Source: Scatophagus argus (lineage: Eukaryota; Chordata; Actinopteri; Scatophagidae). From it: a stretch of 64,000 bases of DNA. The stretch covers positions 14,052,318 through 14,116,317 of the forward strand of contig NC_058506.1 in the NCBI RefSeq assembly GCF_020382885.2, read 5' to 3'. The notes beneath the pieces were generated by a model. The model saw only the letters and a program-made list of their open reading frames with translations. It was not told the origin of the DNA and did no database searches. The position numbers and the translations under genes are program-made. Numbering within the stretch: the stretch's first letter is position 1; each line of letters begins with the position of its first letter. Of this stretch, positions 11,812 through 24,886 are shown piece by piece.

Positions 11812-12432
11812 AAAAGCTTTTTAACTGCAATTTATGTCTTATTTTTACACAAGATCATTAAACACAGGAGCAACATGTGTTGTAAATGTAATAAGATTTA
11901 TTAAGAATCTTTATTATTTTATCAGCATAATTCTTCATCATTAATATGTTGTATCCATTATCATCAGTTATCTTAAACAGTGGACAGTTAGATCTAAAAG
12001 GCAGCCCAAAGTGTACAGGCGATATATAACTTAAAACTTTCTCCATAGGGAAAACATGTTTTTATATTCATATATAATATCAATGTAGCATGAGGTCCAA
12101 GATCCTGCCCACGTTATACAGTATTGTACATGGTCCCAAAAACTAAAACAGAAAAACAAAACTCTTAAACAAAAGAAACTAAACAGCAATCTACATGCAA
12201 AACAAAACCAAAAAGAAACAAGCATATTAAAATTTGATACATACACTCATATGCCAAAACGTGCATACGATCACAAATTTACAAAACTTTCATACGTACA
12301 TACAAATATTACAAAACTCAAATTGAATATTAGACATTATTGTGTTATCAAGAAAAGAGCAACTACTTTTTTCTTTTTTTTTAACTTTTTCCACTCCATG
12401 TTGCAGTCCGTCTCACAAAATGGAAAACTTAC

Positions 12433-12454
12433 CAAAAAAAAAAAAAAAAAAAAA
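12433..12454. repeat. poly(A) tract
   Basis: 22 consecutive A residues on the + strand (poly(U) in the mnt transcript). Confidence 0.9.
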
Positions 12455-12938
12455 GAAAAACATAGGAAACAATTAGGACAGTAAATTTTTGTCTCTTCGA
12501 TTCGCTCAATGCGTACGTGTCTTGCCAGAGTTGTCACAGTGTTCAGGAAAACTGAGTATAGGCACACACACGATAGCACCCAAACAGGCTCATACCATAG
12601 ATCAACTCTGTGTAAAAAATAGCTCGCTTGCCACACACACACACGCACACACACACTCCATCATGCACAGGGTAAACTTTATAACAAAAAACAGAGCCAT
12701 GCTACAGATACAGTAGGATTAACTATAGTACAGAATATAAAACATACTGAATACAGTCACATATAAAGACATGACATACAGAAACAGCAGAAGAGGTGAG
12801 GAGCAGATCCACGCAACACTGACTACACATACACTAACGGGAGATTTTATGGCGTGACATGTATAGACTGGCAAGAGTGCTGTGAAGCCATGAATGATTC
12901 GAGTATGTGCACATAAAGACACACAGAAGACAAATACA

Positions 12939-12964
12939 AACACACACACACACACACACACACA
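12939..12964. repeat. (CA)n microsatellite
   Basis: Perfect CA dinucleotide run within the mnt 3' UTR. Confidence 0.9.
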
Positions 12965-14794
12965 AGGGAAAGTGGGCATCACAACAAAATTTCCATTCTG
13001 AAATGAAAGAAAAAAAAGAAACTCATTTTCTGAACTGGAGCAGAGGATTTTAGCTTGGGTGTTGGATACTGCTTGTTTGTTCGACATCACTGGGAAGAGG
13101 AAAAAAAAAATCTGTGATGTCGTTGCCAAATTATTTTTTTAAAAAACTGCAATAAAATATGAACTGATCCCAAGCTTGAACAATACTTCTTCCTGTCCAT
13201 TTTTTTTTCTGTGCCGCATCCAAACTTCTCAAAATTGTTTTTCTGTGGCTTCCATCCCCACCTCACAGTCTTCTCAGTGGTTGAAATTTGTCACATGACC
13301 CCAGATCCATACTGCATGTGATTTAATGCTGTATAAAACTAAAAAATTTGGATTATTTTTTCTTGAGTTGAAATTTTGTTTTCAAGAATGAGCTTTTACA
13401 GTCAAGGCGTCTCTCTCAATGTTTTCACAAATTTTGAACGTGTGTGCAGGAAGTTTGTGTTGTGCTCCGCAGTGTTGTGTGAGTAACATCAGTATGAGGT
13501 CTGGAATGAAGCAGCAGAGGGAGCTGTTGCATCAGCATGAAGAGGACGAAAGCTTGTCGTCTGACAGCAACGCCAGGAAACCTGTCTGTGTTTTGAGAGC
13601 AGTAAGCCAATGGCTGTATGGCATGTCGTCATCATCTGTCTTTGAACTTAAATTTATGCATCTGGGATACACACGCATCTTTCCACGTAGATCGTTGTTC
13701 AGCATGAACTACACTACTGTCCAAATAGCCTATGACAGGTTGGAAAACATGGTCTTGACTTTGAGGTCCTGGCTGGTTTCCTGAGCTTTTTTTTGCCTCA
13801 AAAATCACCAGCAGGTACAAAGACTTAAAGGGAATAATGCACTCAAATGACAAATCTTTTGATTTCTCACAGTGAAATTATCTTGTCCATAACCAGAATC
13901 AAATCATTCTGACAGCTCAAGAACCTTTAACATAAGAGTTCTCTAGAGGAGAGAGAGCTAACATTTAACCTTGACCAAGCTTTTCACTGAGAGACTGGTA
14001 ATCATGACAAAACTCATTGTTACGATCATTGATAAACATTTAACTAACTGCATGAATTTGTTTTTTCAAATTGAATCTCAAAAATCACACTTTTCCAAAT
14101 TTCCAATCCTAACTTTGTTTACTGTCTGTTTCAGGACTTTCTGACTGCTGAGCTCTAACATGTTGCTCTAATTGTTAATCTGTATTTTAGCGGCTTCCAA
14201 CAAGGAAATCTTTGTGCAATAACCAACAGGTAAAGTCCATGTTGTCTCTATAAATAACTTCTCCACAAGGCCAGTAATTGTTTCTTTGCCCTTTTTCAGT
14301 CTTTTTAAGTGCAGACTGGATCCTGTTTTATTAGTTCATTCTTCATTCTTTTCTTAAAAAGTTTGCAAAGTGTTTGGTGGCAAGTGCAGCGGTGAGGAAC
14401 CTTCATTTGGAAGGAAGAAGGAGAGGGCCAAGCAGTCATTTCATGGAGCACGTTTTGAGCCAGGATCAAGGAACAAAAGCAAAGTGGAAAAGAAACTAGA
14501 AGCAATATAACATACTGACATAAAGTGAAGAACTGTGTCAGTGACAATGCTTTGCTTCACACTTGATCAAAGCCCTGGGTGTCCTCCTGCTCTCAAACAC
14601 ATCAGTAACATTAATCCACTAGCACGTCCCACAAGACATCACCGATATATGAATACAAAATGGGCACATACTGTATCACCATGGCAACAGCATTCTCTCA
14701 TGCGTTTCCCCTCAATGAGTGAGTGAAGAGTTAAGGTAAATCCTTGATGCCTGAGTGTGAACTGAGCTTATTATGTTAGTGCTTCTGGTTGTAA

Positions 14795-14836
14795 AGGAAG
14801 GAAGGAAGGAAGGAAGGAAGGAAGGAAGGAAGGAAG
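14795..14836. repeat. (GGAA)n tetranucleotide microsatellite
   Basis: About ten tandem GGAA units (TTCC in the mnt transcript). Tandem GGAA is also the recognition word of ETS proteins. Confidence 0.9.
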
Positions 14837-15120
14837 ATAAAACAGAGTTCCTGTCCTTGTAGCGCAGACAAATGTCAAAGTCTTATTTTCAAAAACAATG
14901 GCCTGACCCACTGACTCTGCTTTAATATTACTGTTCCCATACGAGTTGTGACCAAGATATCTCTGGAGATATTCATCATAAGTTGTCCATAAAAACTGTT
15001 GATGAGTTGTATGAGAGTTGCAAATTTTCATGTGTCTGTCAGAGATTCTCCGCTTTTGATTACTGATAGGAGTGCAACAAAAGTTCTGAATGTTTTTCCC
15101 CTCATCTTTTCTTTACTCTA

Positions 15121-18100
15121 TCAGGCCAGTTTGAGTGTGCTGACAGGGAAGGTTGGGACTGTAACCATAGTGACAGGGTTGAGGACGGCAGCCTGTCCAA
15201 CCAGCTGTGGGTGGGGGGCCAGCACTGCTGTAGGTTTTCCCAGTGATGGGCTCCCCTGGCTCATCACAGCTGCGCTGTTCACCTGGGCTCCGTTAGTGTT
15301 AGCTTGATGATTGGCCTGGACGTGCGGCAGCGTGTGATGGGTAAAGGTGTGAGTGATGTGGCCCACCATGGTGGGCTGGGACACAGATACGCCCTGGGGG
15401 TAGAGAGTCGGGAGGTGGGATGGTAGGGGACCTCCCAGGTGAGCCACCGGGTGGACGGTGATGTGTCCGATGGGCTGGGCAGCTATCTGCTGGTGAGTGG
15501 CGGTCGCAGCTGGAGCCGCCGCAATTGGCTGAGGGGTAGAGGAAGTGGGGCCAGGTGACGGGGCGATGTGCGTCAGGTGCTTGTGATTGGCTGGCAGGCT
15601 GTGATTGACAGCCTGGATGACTGAAGCGTGGGAGACGGCGGCGTGAGCGATGACAGTAGGCTGGACCTGCACTGCCGGGGGTTGAATAGGATGAGCCTGC
15701 AGTGGTGGGGGTGGACATGGGGCCGGAGCAGGGGCGATGGCTTGAGGGGGAAGGGGAGCAGAGGGGGAGGGTGTAGTCAGGACACCAGAGAGCGGCAGGG
15801 CAGTGTGCTGGATTGACAGGTGAGAAGGGAGGAGCGGCTGGGCTTGTAAGATGGCAGGTGTTGGTTTGGGGAGGGATGTGGGAGCAGAAACAGGAGTAGG
15901 GACATCATCATCGATGTCCTGCTCAAAGTTGTCTTCTCCTTCTGTAGATCAGAGAGGAAAAATGTTAGACATTGTGATGCAACTCAAGACACAGAGCCGT
16001 GCATATGCACATTAATGTTATGCAAAGTTCATGCATTGAAATGCAAACTAATCACTGCTTACTATAAAAAGTTTTATCTGTGCAACAGTGTCAGGTGTGA
16101 AACTAACATCTAATGTATGCCTGAGAGTTGCCACATCTCATCCCTGTACCTGAGGCAGTGGACGTGGAGGCCTGGTCGTCCTCTGGCTGGATGGTCTGTC
16201 GGAGAACTCGGTCGATCTCGATGACATCCATACACTGGCTGAGCTCATTCTTGAGCTCGGCCAACCGCTGCTGCGTAGCGATCTTCTCTCTGGCCAGACG
16301 CTCCATCTCATGCTCGTACTCCTTCTCCTTCCTCTTCAGAGTCTTGCAGGGGAGACAAGACAGCAGAGTAGATGAGGCTCACTAGTACATGTAAGAACTC
16401 TTTAAAACTCTGATTAAGCTTTGATTAAGAAGAGGTGAAAGGCACATGGTTGACAAATGTGCTGTCGATTCTCAAAGTAAAGCATGTATTCAGCTGAGGT
16501 GGTAGTCTGTATGAATAAATGCAGGTCAGAAAACACACAAAAAGGAAAATATATATTACAATGGATCACATTATCATGGAAATTCTGCCTACTATTGAGT
16601 TCCATCAGTAAATTCCATAAAGTTTCTCTTTTCAACAAAAATACTACCCACACTCACTTCATTAGTTCTTATGCACTTTAAGATCAGGAAAAGTTTTAAT
16701 ATGAAACAGATGGAGGAAGTGTTGAGGTTTCATTAATAGTTCACAGTACAAACAGTAAATTAACAATCCAAACAGCAGTACATCACAAAACAGGGAACAG
16801 GGTAATAAAATATAAAAACAGGACAGTAGAGACAAAAAACTTTGTTCTGTCTCTCATAAGGCCACAAATTGAGAAATACTTTATGTACGTTATATGAAGC
16901 CAGGATTAGTTTTAATGTTCAGAGAACTGGCACCGCAACAGAAACAGGGATTCGGACCAACTTTCTCTTTGCAGTCTTGCCACTCCCACATTTCTCCCAG
17001 CTTGCACAATCCTGTAGCACAGTTTTGCCAGGTCAGTTTCAAACACCAGCAGGGAAACGTGTACGCAAGTTCAAGCATGTCCATACTGCTTCTGTTGGCG
17101 TCATCTGCTTAAGCTCGTCCTGTTTCCTGGCCATCATGTTTGTTTGTTTGGTTTTTTTTTTTTTCAAGACAATGGGGTTCGAGTAGGAGAACACTTCCTG
17201 CCATGTTTTATTTACACCTATCACCCAAGTTCATCACCAGGTCTCCTGTCTGTGGATTACTGATGCCTGAACATTAGTCACACATGGCTAAACAAAAGTA
17301 ATCATTCCCAGCACGGCACTGTGAGTGTGTTTGTAGATTTACAAATGAAATGATAAAGAAAAACATGGCAGGAGACACTAAAAGAAAGAAAAAGAAAGAT
17401 AAAGAGAGAAAGCACAGAAGCACAGCTTCTCCAGCCCCACCATGCAGTCTCTCTGACCCAGTTTCTGTGTGGGTCAGCTGACGCATGAACACCAAATACT
17501 ACGACGGACTAAGGATATTAACACAGATTACGAGGGAGGAATTGGGGGGGGTCACTGGAAGAAAATGTTGGGAAGAGGAGGGCAGAGGATGGAGAGGTGG
17601 AAAGCAAGGCTCTAAGGGATTAGGCTGGTAAACCAGTGAAACGTTTTATGTGTGCACCTGTTATTTCATCACATTACTGAAAAAGAATATTCAGTAGACA
17701 TGACTATTCGGCAATTCCTGAAATCCTTCTGATCCTACTACAGGACAATGCTTACTCTCTGCAGACATGTGATGGCCTCACTCACATGTCCACTTTTCTC
17801 ACCGTTCCCATCTTAATTCATAGCCCTCGTTGCTTTAATAGCTACCAGTCCAGACCTGGTGAACTGCAATCTTATAACAGCTCAGCATTTCTCGGAACAG
17901 CCCCCTGCTGTGCTTCCACACGCAGCCTTTTTCACATAACTGTAAGGGTAGTTTTTAGTAAACAGGAGCCGCTTCTGGAAATTACAGCAATTTCAGCTCA
18001 TAGATTTCCAATAAGTACACTTTAACAGTCTTAACATCTGTTGTTATAATAAAAGTTATTCCAGCTGATTTACGTTTGCCGTTTCATGTCTGACAGTAAC

Positions 18101-21100
18101 ATGTATCGTGTGTCTGCTGCATGAGCAGACTCACTGGAGACAGTCCCTTTACAAGACTCAGTGTGACACCACTGACACACATTCGAAGCCAACAGATATT
18201 CTCTCTTAACATAATCTTGCTCAAGCTGGCCACAGATGAACTACAACTGCTTATGTATGAGAGCGTGTACGCCCATGAACATCATTTCAAGGTCTTCCCA
18301 TACAAACCGAGACACCATTAGCCTGCAGCAAATCACCAAGGAAACAGCTGTCACCCATAGCAGTTTCCCTGGCAACCTCATCTGTGAGGAATTGGCTGCT
18401 GCTTGTGAAAAAAACATAAGCATCTAATTGGGTGAAGCACAGGGGTATTTACATGTGAGGAGTGATGTGACTGGATGTTTGCCAGTCGAGCAAATCACCC
18501 CCCCAATCCTACGCTCCCTCTTCTTCCACTCCCCCATCCATTGCTCCCTCGACACCCCCCACCCCCACTTCATCTACGCTTTCCCTTTCAACGCATCCTC
18601 TTAATATAAAAAGGTGAAAATGATTCAAGCGCTGATGATATTGTGTCCTGACAGGGGTCTCTGCCTTAATCACCTGTGCACCTGTGTAAATGTCTGACCT
18701 TCACCAGGTTGATATGAGGACAAGCACAATAAGACGGGGGGTGAACTGAAACGCTTCGAGTCCTGAAAGCTCACTTCAGTGCTCCATCATCCATGACTGT
18801 CGACAAAAAGACCAGTATAGCAGAATCTGATTTACACACACACACACACACACACACACTCAGGCAAACATGAAGGAAAACCCTGGCCACCTGCCGTCCG
18901 TCGCCATGGTTACCAAGTGTTCTGAACACCAGAGACAGCAGGGAGATGCAGGACAACACACAGATGAAGGGAAGAAAAGGTTGAGTCAGACAGGGGTTAA
19001 AAGACAAAGAAAATCTGCGCCGGTTCCACCGTTACAATCATGGAAACACTGCTGTGCCACCCTATTAGTGCAAGCGGTACCTGAAGCAGCCTCTGCAATC
19101 TAACGAAGCGGGTGAGCTTCGGTGACGTCAACAGGCTTGCGCTAGCCATGTGCTCAGATCTCACATGGCTCTGGGAGAGGGAGAGAGACTGGAGTTCACA
19201 TAAGGAGAGGCATCAACAGAGGAGGTGGGGAAAGGGGGAGGGGGCTGAACATCTACAATAAAGAACTGATGATTATGTTATACATCAGAGGGGAAGGTGC
19301 CAAAACAGGAGCAAATATACAGGGTGGTGGCTGGATATTCAGCTTTCTAAGGCTGAGGAACAGTGTAGCCATGTGAGACGGCCTTTCTCATTGGGAAATA
19401 TGCTGCCGTCCAAATTAAATATTCCAAGTTAATTTTACACAAACAAAAAAGGCATCTTAGTTGGGGTTTTTACTGATGCACAGGAGTGAAACAGTTCATT
19501 AAGGTTAACATACCGGTAAGTGTTCTCACTTTACATGTGATTTTCCATATATTAGCCGTATCATCTGACGGCTGGGTGGGTGGCAAATCAAAAGAGCTGT
19601 TCTCTAAACCTTAATTTTAAAACATGAAAACGTCAGGCCTGCAGTACGACTTTCCTCACCAGCACCAGCATATCAAAGCATCACGGTATCCTGTCAAAGA
19701 CTGCCTAAAATCCCTTTGTTGTGTTCCCTGAAGGCTGGCCCAAGATCTTGCAGCAAGTCTTGTTTTGAACAGGCTCTTCCATCTCATGGCCTAATTTAGC
19801 TCCTTCCACTGACTCCCCATTGCATATTCCATTGAACTCAATATCATGGAGGCTCTAGTCCACAAAAAAAAGTGAGAATCGCTGCATCTAGCTCCAGGCC
19901 ACAGTGCAGAAATCCTCCCTCGTCTACTTTTGTAAACTGAAAACTCATCTCTTCGAGGCGTTCCAGGTCCCTCCCCCACACCAACCTCAGCAATGCAATA
20001 TTAGTAGCCTCCTCTACACAACTACAATATGCTACAAAACTTTCGCCACAAAAATGTTACTCTAATCCTTTCCGGTCACTTAGTTCTTGGGACAAACAAT
20101 TCCGCGTCTATTTCATACTGCATGACAACAGGACGTTACACAACAATTCTACTAGATAAGAATCTCACCGAAACACTTGAAATGCAATGTTCTCAAGAAA
20201 AGGAAACTTACTATAATGGACAGTACATAATAAAGACTCTCATAGGCTGCTTCGCCAGTATTTGTTTGGATGCCATATCATAGTCACAAGGGACAAACCA
20301 ACCAAAAGCTTAATGGCTATGAAAAAAAAAACAGGGCATTATATATTAATTACAAATGACCAAAGCCTGTGCTCTTCCCAGAACTGAACCAATCAATTCA
20401 AAACCAAAGACAATGAAAAGCAAGAAGCGAGCAGTAGACCACGTCAGACCACACCGAGATGTAAAAGCTTGCAGTTTCACCATGCTGGGAAAGCTGAGAA
20501 CATCTTCAAACATTTACCTGTATGTAACGCAAAGCACTGCGGAGAACGCTGAGGTTGGAGGTTTTCTTCTCGTCAACATTTGGGACGTTCTTCTTCAGCG
20601 TCTCAAAACACTCCTTGAGGTGCGCTCGCCTGGAGATCCAAAAGTAAGAAACAAGAAAGAGTCACACTTTGCATGTATCTTGGAGAATATTTACTATTTG
20701 CTGTTAAGCTAATAATTTGCTTGAGTTGTTGTCATTTAAAGAGTCCTCTTAACTCTACATGCCTGAAAAGGATTTCATGGTTTGTACAGGAAATGCCACG
20801 ATCTTTGGCATTTGCTTTTGAGCCCTTTCATAAACACACTTAATAAACACAAGAACACCTGTATATGGCAGTCAGGCTAAGGAAATCGGCTGTTTTGCTA
20901 TCCTTAAATACTAACGGCAACAAAAAGAAGTTCACCTTATTATGACTAACCTGTTCTTCTCCAGTTTATTGTGCACCTCTCTGGTCCCGGCTCTGGAAAC
21001 AAAAAATAAATTATAAAATACAACCATAAAACAATCTGCACTATAAATAAACAGACGCACACACATATACACATAAACTGACCCTCCTGGTCTCCTCTTC

Positions 21101-22351
21101 CCTTCCATCCCCCTCATGTCCTCCATCGTCACTCCATTAGGCCGTGGCTGAGATGTGGGTGTAGCTTGATGGGGGACCAGTGCATGCTGGGAGCCAGAGC
21201 CATTAGTGCTGATGGAGGGTGGGTACTGAATCTGAACCTGAGGCTGTGGCTGGCTGGGCTTTGTGCCAACCAGCTGCTGACTGGTGTCTACCTTCATCTG
21301 GGGGGCGCACAACAGGTGAGGAGAGGCCGGCTGCTGCTTTGGAGAGGAGGAGGCGTTCTTGGCTGGCTGAGAGCTGTTGAGCGTCGTTGCTGCCGCAGCA
21401 ATCGGGGTTGTGAGTGGGAGAGGCGGGACCGAGGGCGTCGCAGTGACAACCGGGACCATTGGGATGACAGCGATGGGAACTTGTGGAGGTGGGAGAGAGG
21501 GGGGAGGAGGAGCGGGAGGTGGATGTAGCTGTTGACGTTGAGTATCATCTCCCCAAGTGATGTGGTTGGCTCTGACTGGCGGAGACAGCGAGGTCACAAG
21601 TTCCACATGCCTCGACTCTGCCTCCCTATTGATGAGCTCCTTCTCCTTGCGTTGCTCTTCCTCTGTAAGAAGAGAGGAAGGAAGATGCACAAAGGAGTGA
21701 GCGATGGGAAATGAGGACTAACAAGTTAGAAAGATAAGACGTAGGAGAAGGCAAACAGGAGGGTAAACTGTACAGATAAACAGAACACGGGAAGAACAGC
21801 CCTCAGTTCAGATTTAAGAAAAACAAATCACGATGGATTATTTCTAGTGTACATCTGTCCTTCATGCCATAACGTAGAGTACATGACAACATTCATGTAT
21901 AGACAAACACGTGTCCATCCTGAATGTAGACCATGAGCTACGTCGAGTTTAAACATCATTAATTACTTCGAACTACTTTATTACTACCATCATCCAATAA
22001 ATGACAGTCTTGCCTTCAGCCAGTCTTTGCTGTTTTCATTGTTGTGATACAGATAACTTTGACAGATTGGATGCCACTTCGGACGCCACACAAACACAAA
22101 CAAGGAATGATGTCATCGGGGAATCAGATCATCTGGAGGGAGAAACAACCACAGAAACTGTCTGCATCCCTGTCCTCCTGACCGGAGAGAACACCCCTCC
22201 GTCTGTCCTGTGATTGGACCGTTCCAGCTCTGAGCATGCTCATACGCCTGGGCCACGTCAGGGCAGTCTGACCAACAGCAGTGGACTGTAAAGGAGCCAC
22301 TCTGCTGGGTCAACTATGGTTGGCACAAGGATGGAAAAACAAGACTTGTTG

Positions 22352-22383
<32 letters not shown>

Positions 22384-24886
22384 GGTCAAAATATAGATTT
22401 AAAAAAAGAAAATCACATGGTAGGATGGGAATGTTCCCACGCTGTGCTCGTGTGGAGTATGCAGAGGCGCGCGCACACACACACACACACACATGGTATG
22501 AGTGAGTAGTTACTGCACACCGTAGCAGGCAGACTCAAAGCGATGTGGAAAGCCCTCGGTTACCATGGAAACAGCAGAATTAGACACAGAAGATCCCAGG
22601 GATTCCTCAAACCTGCACAATGCCAACACACACAGCCCAGCCATCACCACCATTATCAAACTACACAGGAACACCACATGCCAACATGCCTGGCTGGCTG
22701 GGTGTTAAGTAACACATTTTTACAGCTTCTTTGCATGAAAATGCAAACTCCTAATGACGCAGCTTCCTCTCATCTGGGGCAATAGTTCATCATGGAGAAG
22801 GCCTGTCCAGTTCAATGTGCTCGTCGTGATGATATGCAGAACGACATTATTATTCTGCACTTTGGAAATTGTACTTTCTTGGGCTTCAACAACATCCAAG
22901 TCAATACACTGTTAATCGTGCTACCTCGGAGTCCTGCCTGTTCGCTCCCAATAATTCATGTTTTCACGTTATTCATGCTAAGACATACAAGGATGCTCCA
23001 CCTTCTTGTGAGCACTGTGTTTGGTTTTAAGAAGAGATGGATGAGAGCTTATTGCAGCTAGAACTGAAATTATTCACTAGAAAACAAAACAACAGTTTGA
23101 ATAATCAGTTGTTTCAGTAATTCTTCCAAGAAAGAATGATTATTCTGTTGTTTGTGTGAGGATTTGCATCTTTATTGATAACCAAGCAAACTCAATATGT
23201 ATTGGAGTTGGATCACTAAACACTATGCATCACTTAATCTCACAGAAGCTTATAACTAAGTTAGTGTCTGCTTTACAATTATGATGTTTGTTCTCCAATA
23301 ATGTATAACAGAGGAACACCAAAGGTTGTCAAAATATCAATACTTTGATACTTTTTCAGTATCGCATTTTAGGCATTATTTGCATTTGATAGTGTTGAAA
23401 GTACTGAAAGCTATAAAAAAAACAGATCTACAATAAGAAATAAGGGCAAATTCCAAGGAGATATAGCAGAGGTATAAACTACAGTCCAGCAGACACAGAG
23501 GTCGATGTTAGCTGAGAGTAGGCTGTTCTTTCTAGCTTTTGTAGTACAATCCACTCGCACCATGCTCCAGATTGTCAAATGCACGCAAACGTAAATTACA
23601 TAACTTCTGCATTGAAAGAGGCTGGGCTGGGGTGGGGGGTGAGCCGAGACGCTGCCCTACTTACCCCCCTTTCTCTCCCTCTCTCCCCCTGTGTCTGACC
23701 CGCCACTGTCAGTACTCTGAATGGGAAGGGCGGGGATGAGAGTGACTGTGTGTGTGTGCGCGTGTGCGCACGCGCGTGCGCGTAGGCGTGTATCAGGAGG
23801 GGGGGGGGGTGCACGTGGTCGTGGTGGGCGGATCCTAGCACGCGGTAGGGTAAGTTATGCGAGGGGGAGGGGGTTGATTTGTCTGACACGTCATCAGAGG
23901 GGAGAAACACAAAAAGCAGACCCCCCGTCTAGTTTTACTGTCCATGATCATTACTTCGATTGACTACACATCGGTTTCAAATCAACACGAGGGACACAAA
24001 CAAACATGTTATACGCTAGCGCGCGCAGATATACTGTTGGGGACGGTGTGAGCGCGTGAGGCCCCGCCCCTGTGTGTGTCATGAGATAGCTGAGCAATGT
24101 CAGGGTATTATGTAAAGAGCAGCCTCTGCTCGCCACCGCCCTGCCGGTGCTCGACGGACAAAAAACTGGGGCAAATCGATTCGGTGGGGGGGTGCTCTTT
24201 TATAACAGGATATCTGTGAAACTCTCTTGAAAATAACACACTTTGAACGCCAATTTTAACACAACATTTAAATTGTGTTTGAGCTTTTACATGTATAAAT
24301 ATTGCATAAAGTGCACAGTCCACAGCTAACCGCTTCATAACAAAGATACTATACATAAATGGACCACGGTTATTGACAGGAACTCCCCTGCCATGTCTCG
24401 CTCTCTCTCTCTCTCTCACTCACACGCGCGCGCGTACGGTGAGTCACTTGAGTGTTGAAACTGTCACACACACACACACACACACACACGCCAAGAGCGC
24501 GCAAAGTAGTTCGCAAAACAACTTTGACCGTTTCCGCATTGGGGGGAGACAACTGCGTGCAATAATGAGCCACTGCGGAATTGCAGATAGGTTGTAGTGA
24601 CTTTGGTCCCTATTTTGGCATGAACCCGGGCGACCAAGAAAAAAAACTACAAACGCTTCCGTTCACCACAGGCGGGTCGGTTAAAAAAGCAAGTCCAGCT
24701 ATGGCTGGGAGTTACGGGCTTCGGTCCCCCAAAGGCAGTTTAGGGTGAAGCACGCACTGTTATTTGGTGTCATGTACGTTCAGCACGACTCGCCAGTCTG
24801 CTGTTCGACTTACCACGTGTGATCTGTTGTTGCTGGGCTTGCCATTCCAGATATCTGGCCGCCTCCAAAAGTGTATCGATGCTCAT
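15121..24886 (-). CDS. mnt: MNT, MAX-binding bHLH-leucine zipper transcriptional repressor
   Basis: Six coding exons read on the minus strand: 24886-24814, 21662-21083, 20992-20951, 20629-20518, 16342-16150 and 15941-15121 (stop TGA). The junctions close in frame to give 606 residues (human MNT is 582). Exon 1 encodes the SIN3-interaction domain MSIDTLLEAARYLEWQAQQQQ, nearly identical to mammalian MNT. Exon 2 is a proline/alanine-rich linker. Residues of about 218-270 form the bHLH: AGTREVHNKLEKNRRAHLKE, then CFETLKKNVPN, then KKTSNLSVLRSALRYIQ. The zipper follows (MERLAREKIATQQRLAELKN) with LSQCMDVIEIDRVLRQ and DDQASTSTASEGEDN. The last exon is Pro/His/Ala-rich and ends LNPVTMVTVPTFPVSTLKLA, the conserved MNT terminus. 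MNT pairs with MAX or MLX, binds CACGTG E-boxes and recruits SIN3/HDAC, opposing MYC in the nucleus. Intron 1 (3.1 kb) and the intron at 16343-20517 (4.2 kb) are the largest. Confidence 0.97.
16343..20517 (-). other. mnt intron 4 (4.2 kb), no gene recognised
   Basis: Contains (CA)n at 18833-18859 and a perfect palindromic CRE word TGACGTCA at 19123-19130. A segment at about 19650-19980 contains AAACTGAAAACTCATCTCTTCGAGGCG, a phrase like those coding the LKTHLF-type C-terminus of fish LINE reverse transcriptases, but broken by stops. Otherwise AT-rich and unremarkable. Confidence 0.4.
18833..18859. repeat. (CA)n microsatellite
   Basis: Perfect CA run in mnt intron 4. Confidence 0.9.
22352..22374. 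repeat. poly(A) tract in mnt intron 1
   Basis: About 23 A residues, followed by GAGAAAAAAGG. Could be the tail of an old retroposed element, but no body is recognisable beside it. Confidence 0.85.
22474..22492. repeat. (CA)n microsatellite preceded by GCGCGC
   Basis: A short GCGCGC run merges into perfect CA repeats in mnt intron 1. Confidence 0.85.
23747..23784. repeat. alternating purine-pyrimidine tract (Z-DNA prone)
   Basis: About 38 bases alternate purine and pyrimidine without a break, starting GTGTGTGTGT and passing through GCGCACGCGCGTGCGCGTA. GC-rich alternation of this kind is the sequence class most prone to left-handed Z-DNA. It lies about 1 kb inside mnt intron 1, near the promoter. 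Confidence 0.8.
24401..24489. repeat. compound (CT)n / (CG)n / (CA)n repeats
   Basis: A CT run (24401-24417) passes into CACACGCGCGCGCGTACG (about 24420-24437), and after a spacer a CA run occupies 24465-24489. Within mnt intron 1, about 350-400 bases from exon 1. Confidence 0.85.
24814..24819. promoter_or_regulatory. canonical E-box CACGTG on the mnt exon 1 splice donor
   Basis: The last six bases of mnt coding exon 1 are CACGTG, immediately followed by the GT donor at 24813-24812. CACGTG is the preferred MYC-MAX and MNT-MAX site. It encodes the end of Thr, the Arg and the first base of the split codon at the end of the SIN3-interaction exon. Confidence 0.6.

Larger units (their letters stand above)
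11897..15120 (-). other. mnt 3' UTR (about 3.2 kb)
   Basis: No exon of another gene is recognisable between the septin 4 end and the mnt stop. Minus-strand AATAAA signals at 11897-11902 and 11910-11915 are the likely 3' end. The segment is AT-rich and contains poly(A) 12433-12454, (CA)n 12939-12964 and (GGAA)n 14795-14836. The open frame at 12719-13129 is low-complexity and treated as chance. Confidence 0.55.

Noticed and set aside
12719-13129. 136-codon minus-strand open frame
   Set aside because: Low-complexity translation of poly(A), CA and AT-rich 3' UTR sequence without domain or splice context.
14795-14836. CRISPR-like regular repeat
   Set aside because: It is a plain GGAA microsatellite without spacers in a vertebrate 3' UTR.
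19650-19980. LINE reverse-transcriptase C-terminal fragment
   Set aside because: Only one short phrase resembles a LINE end and stops interrupt it; too weak to annotate as a separate feature.
21166-21528. 120-codon plus-strand open frame
   Set aside because: It is the antisense shadow of the proline-rich mnt exon 2.
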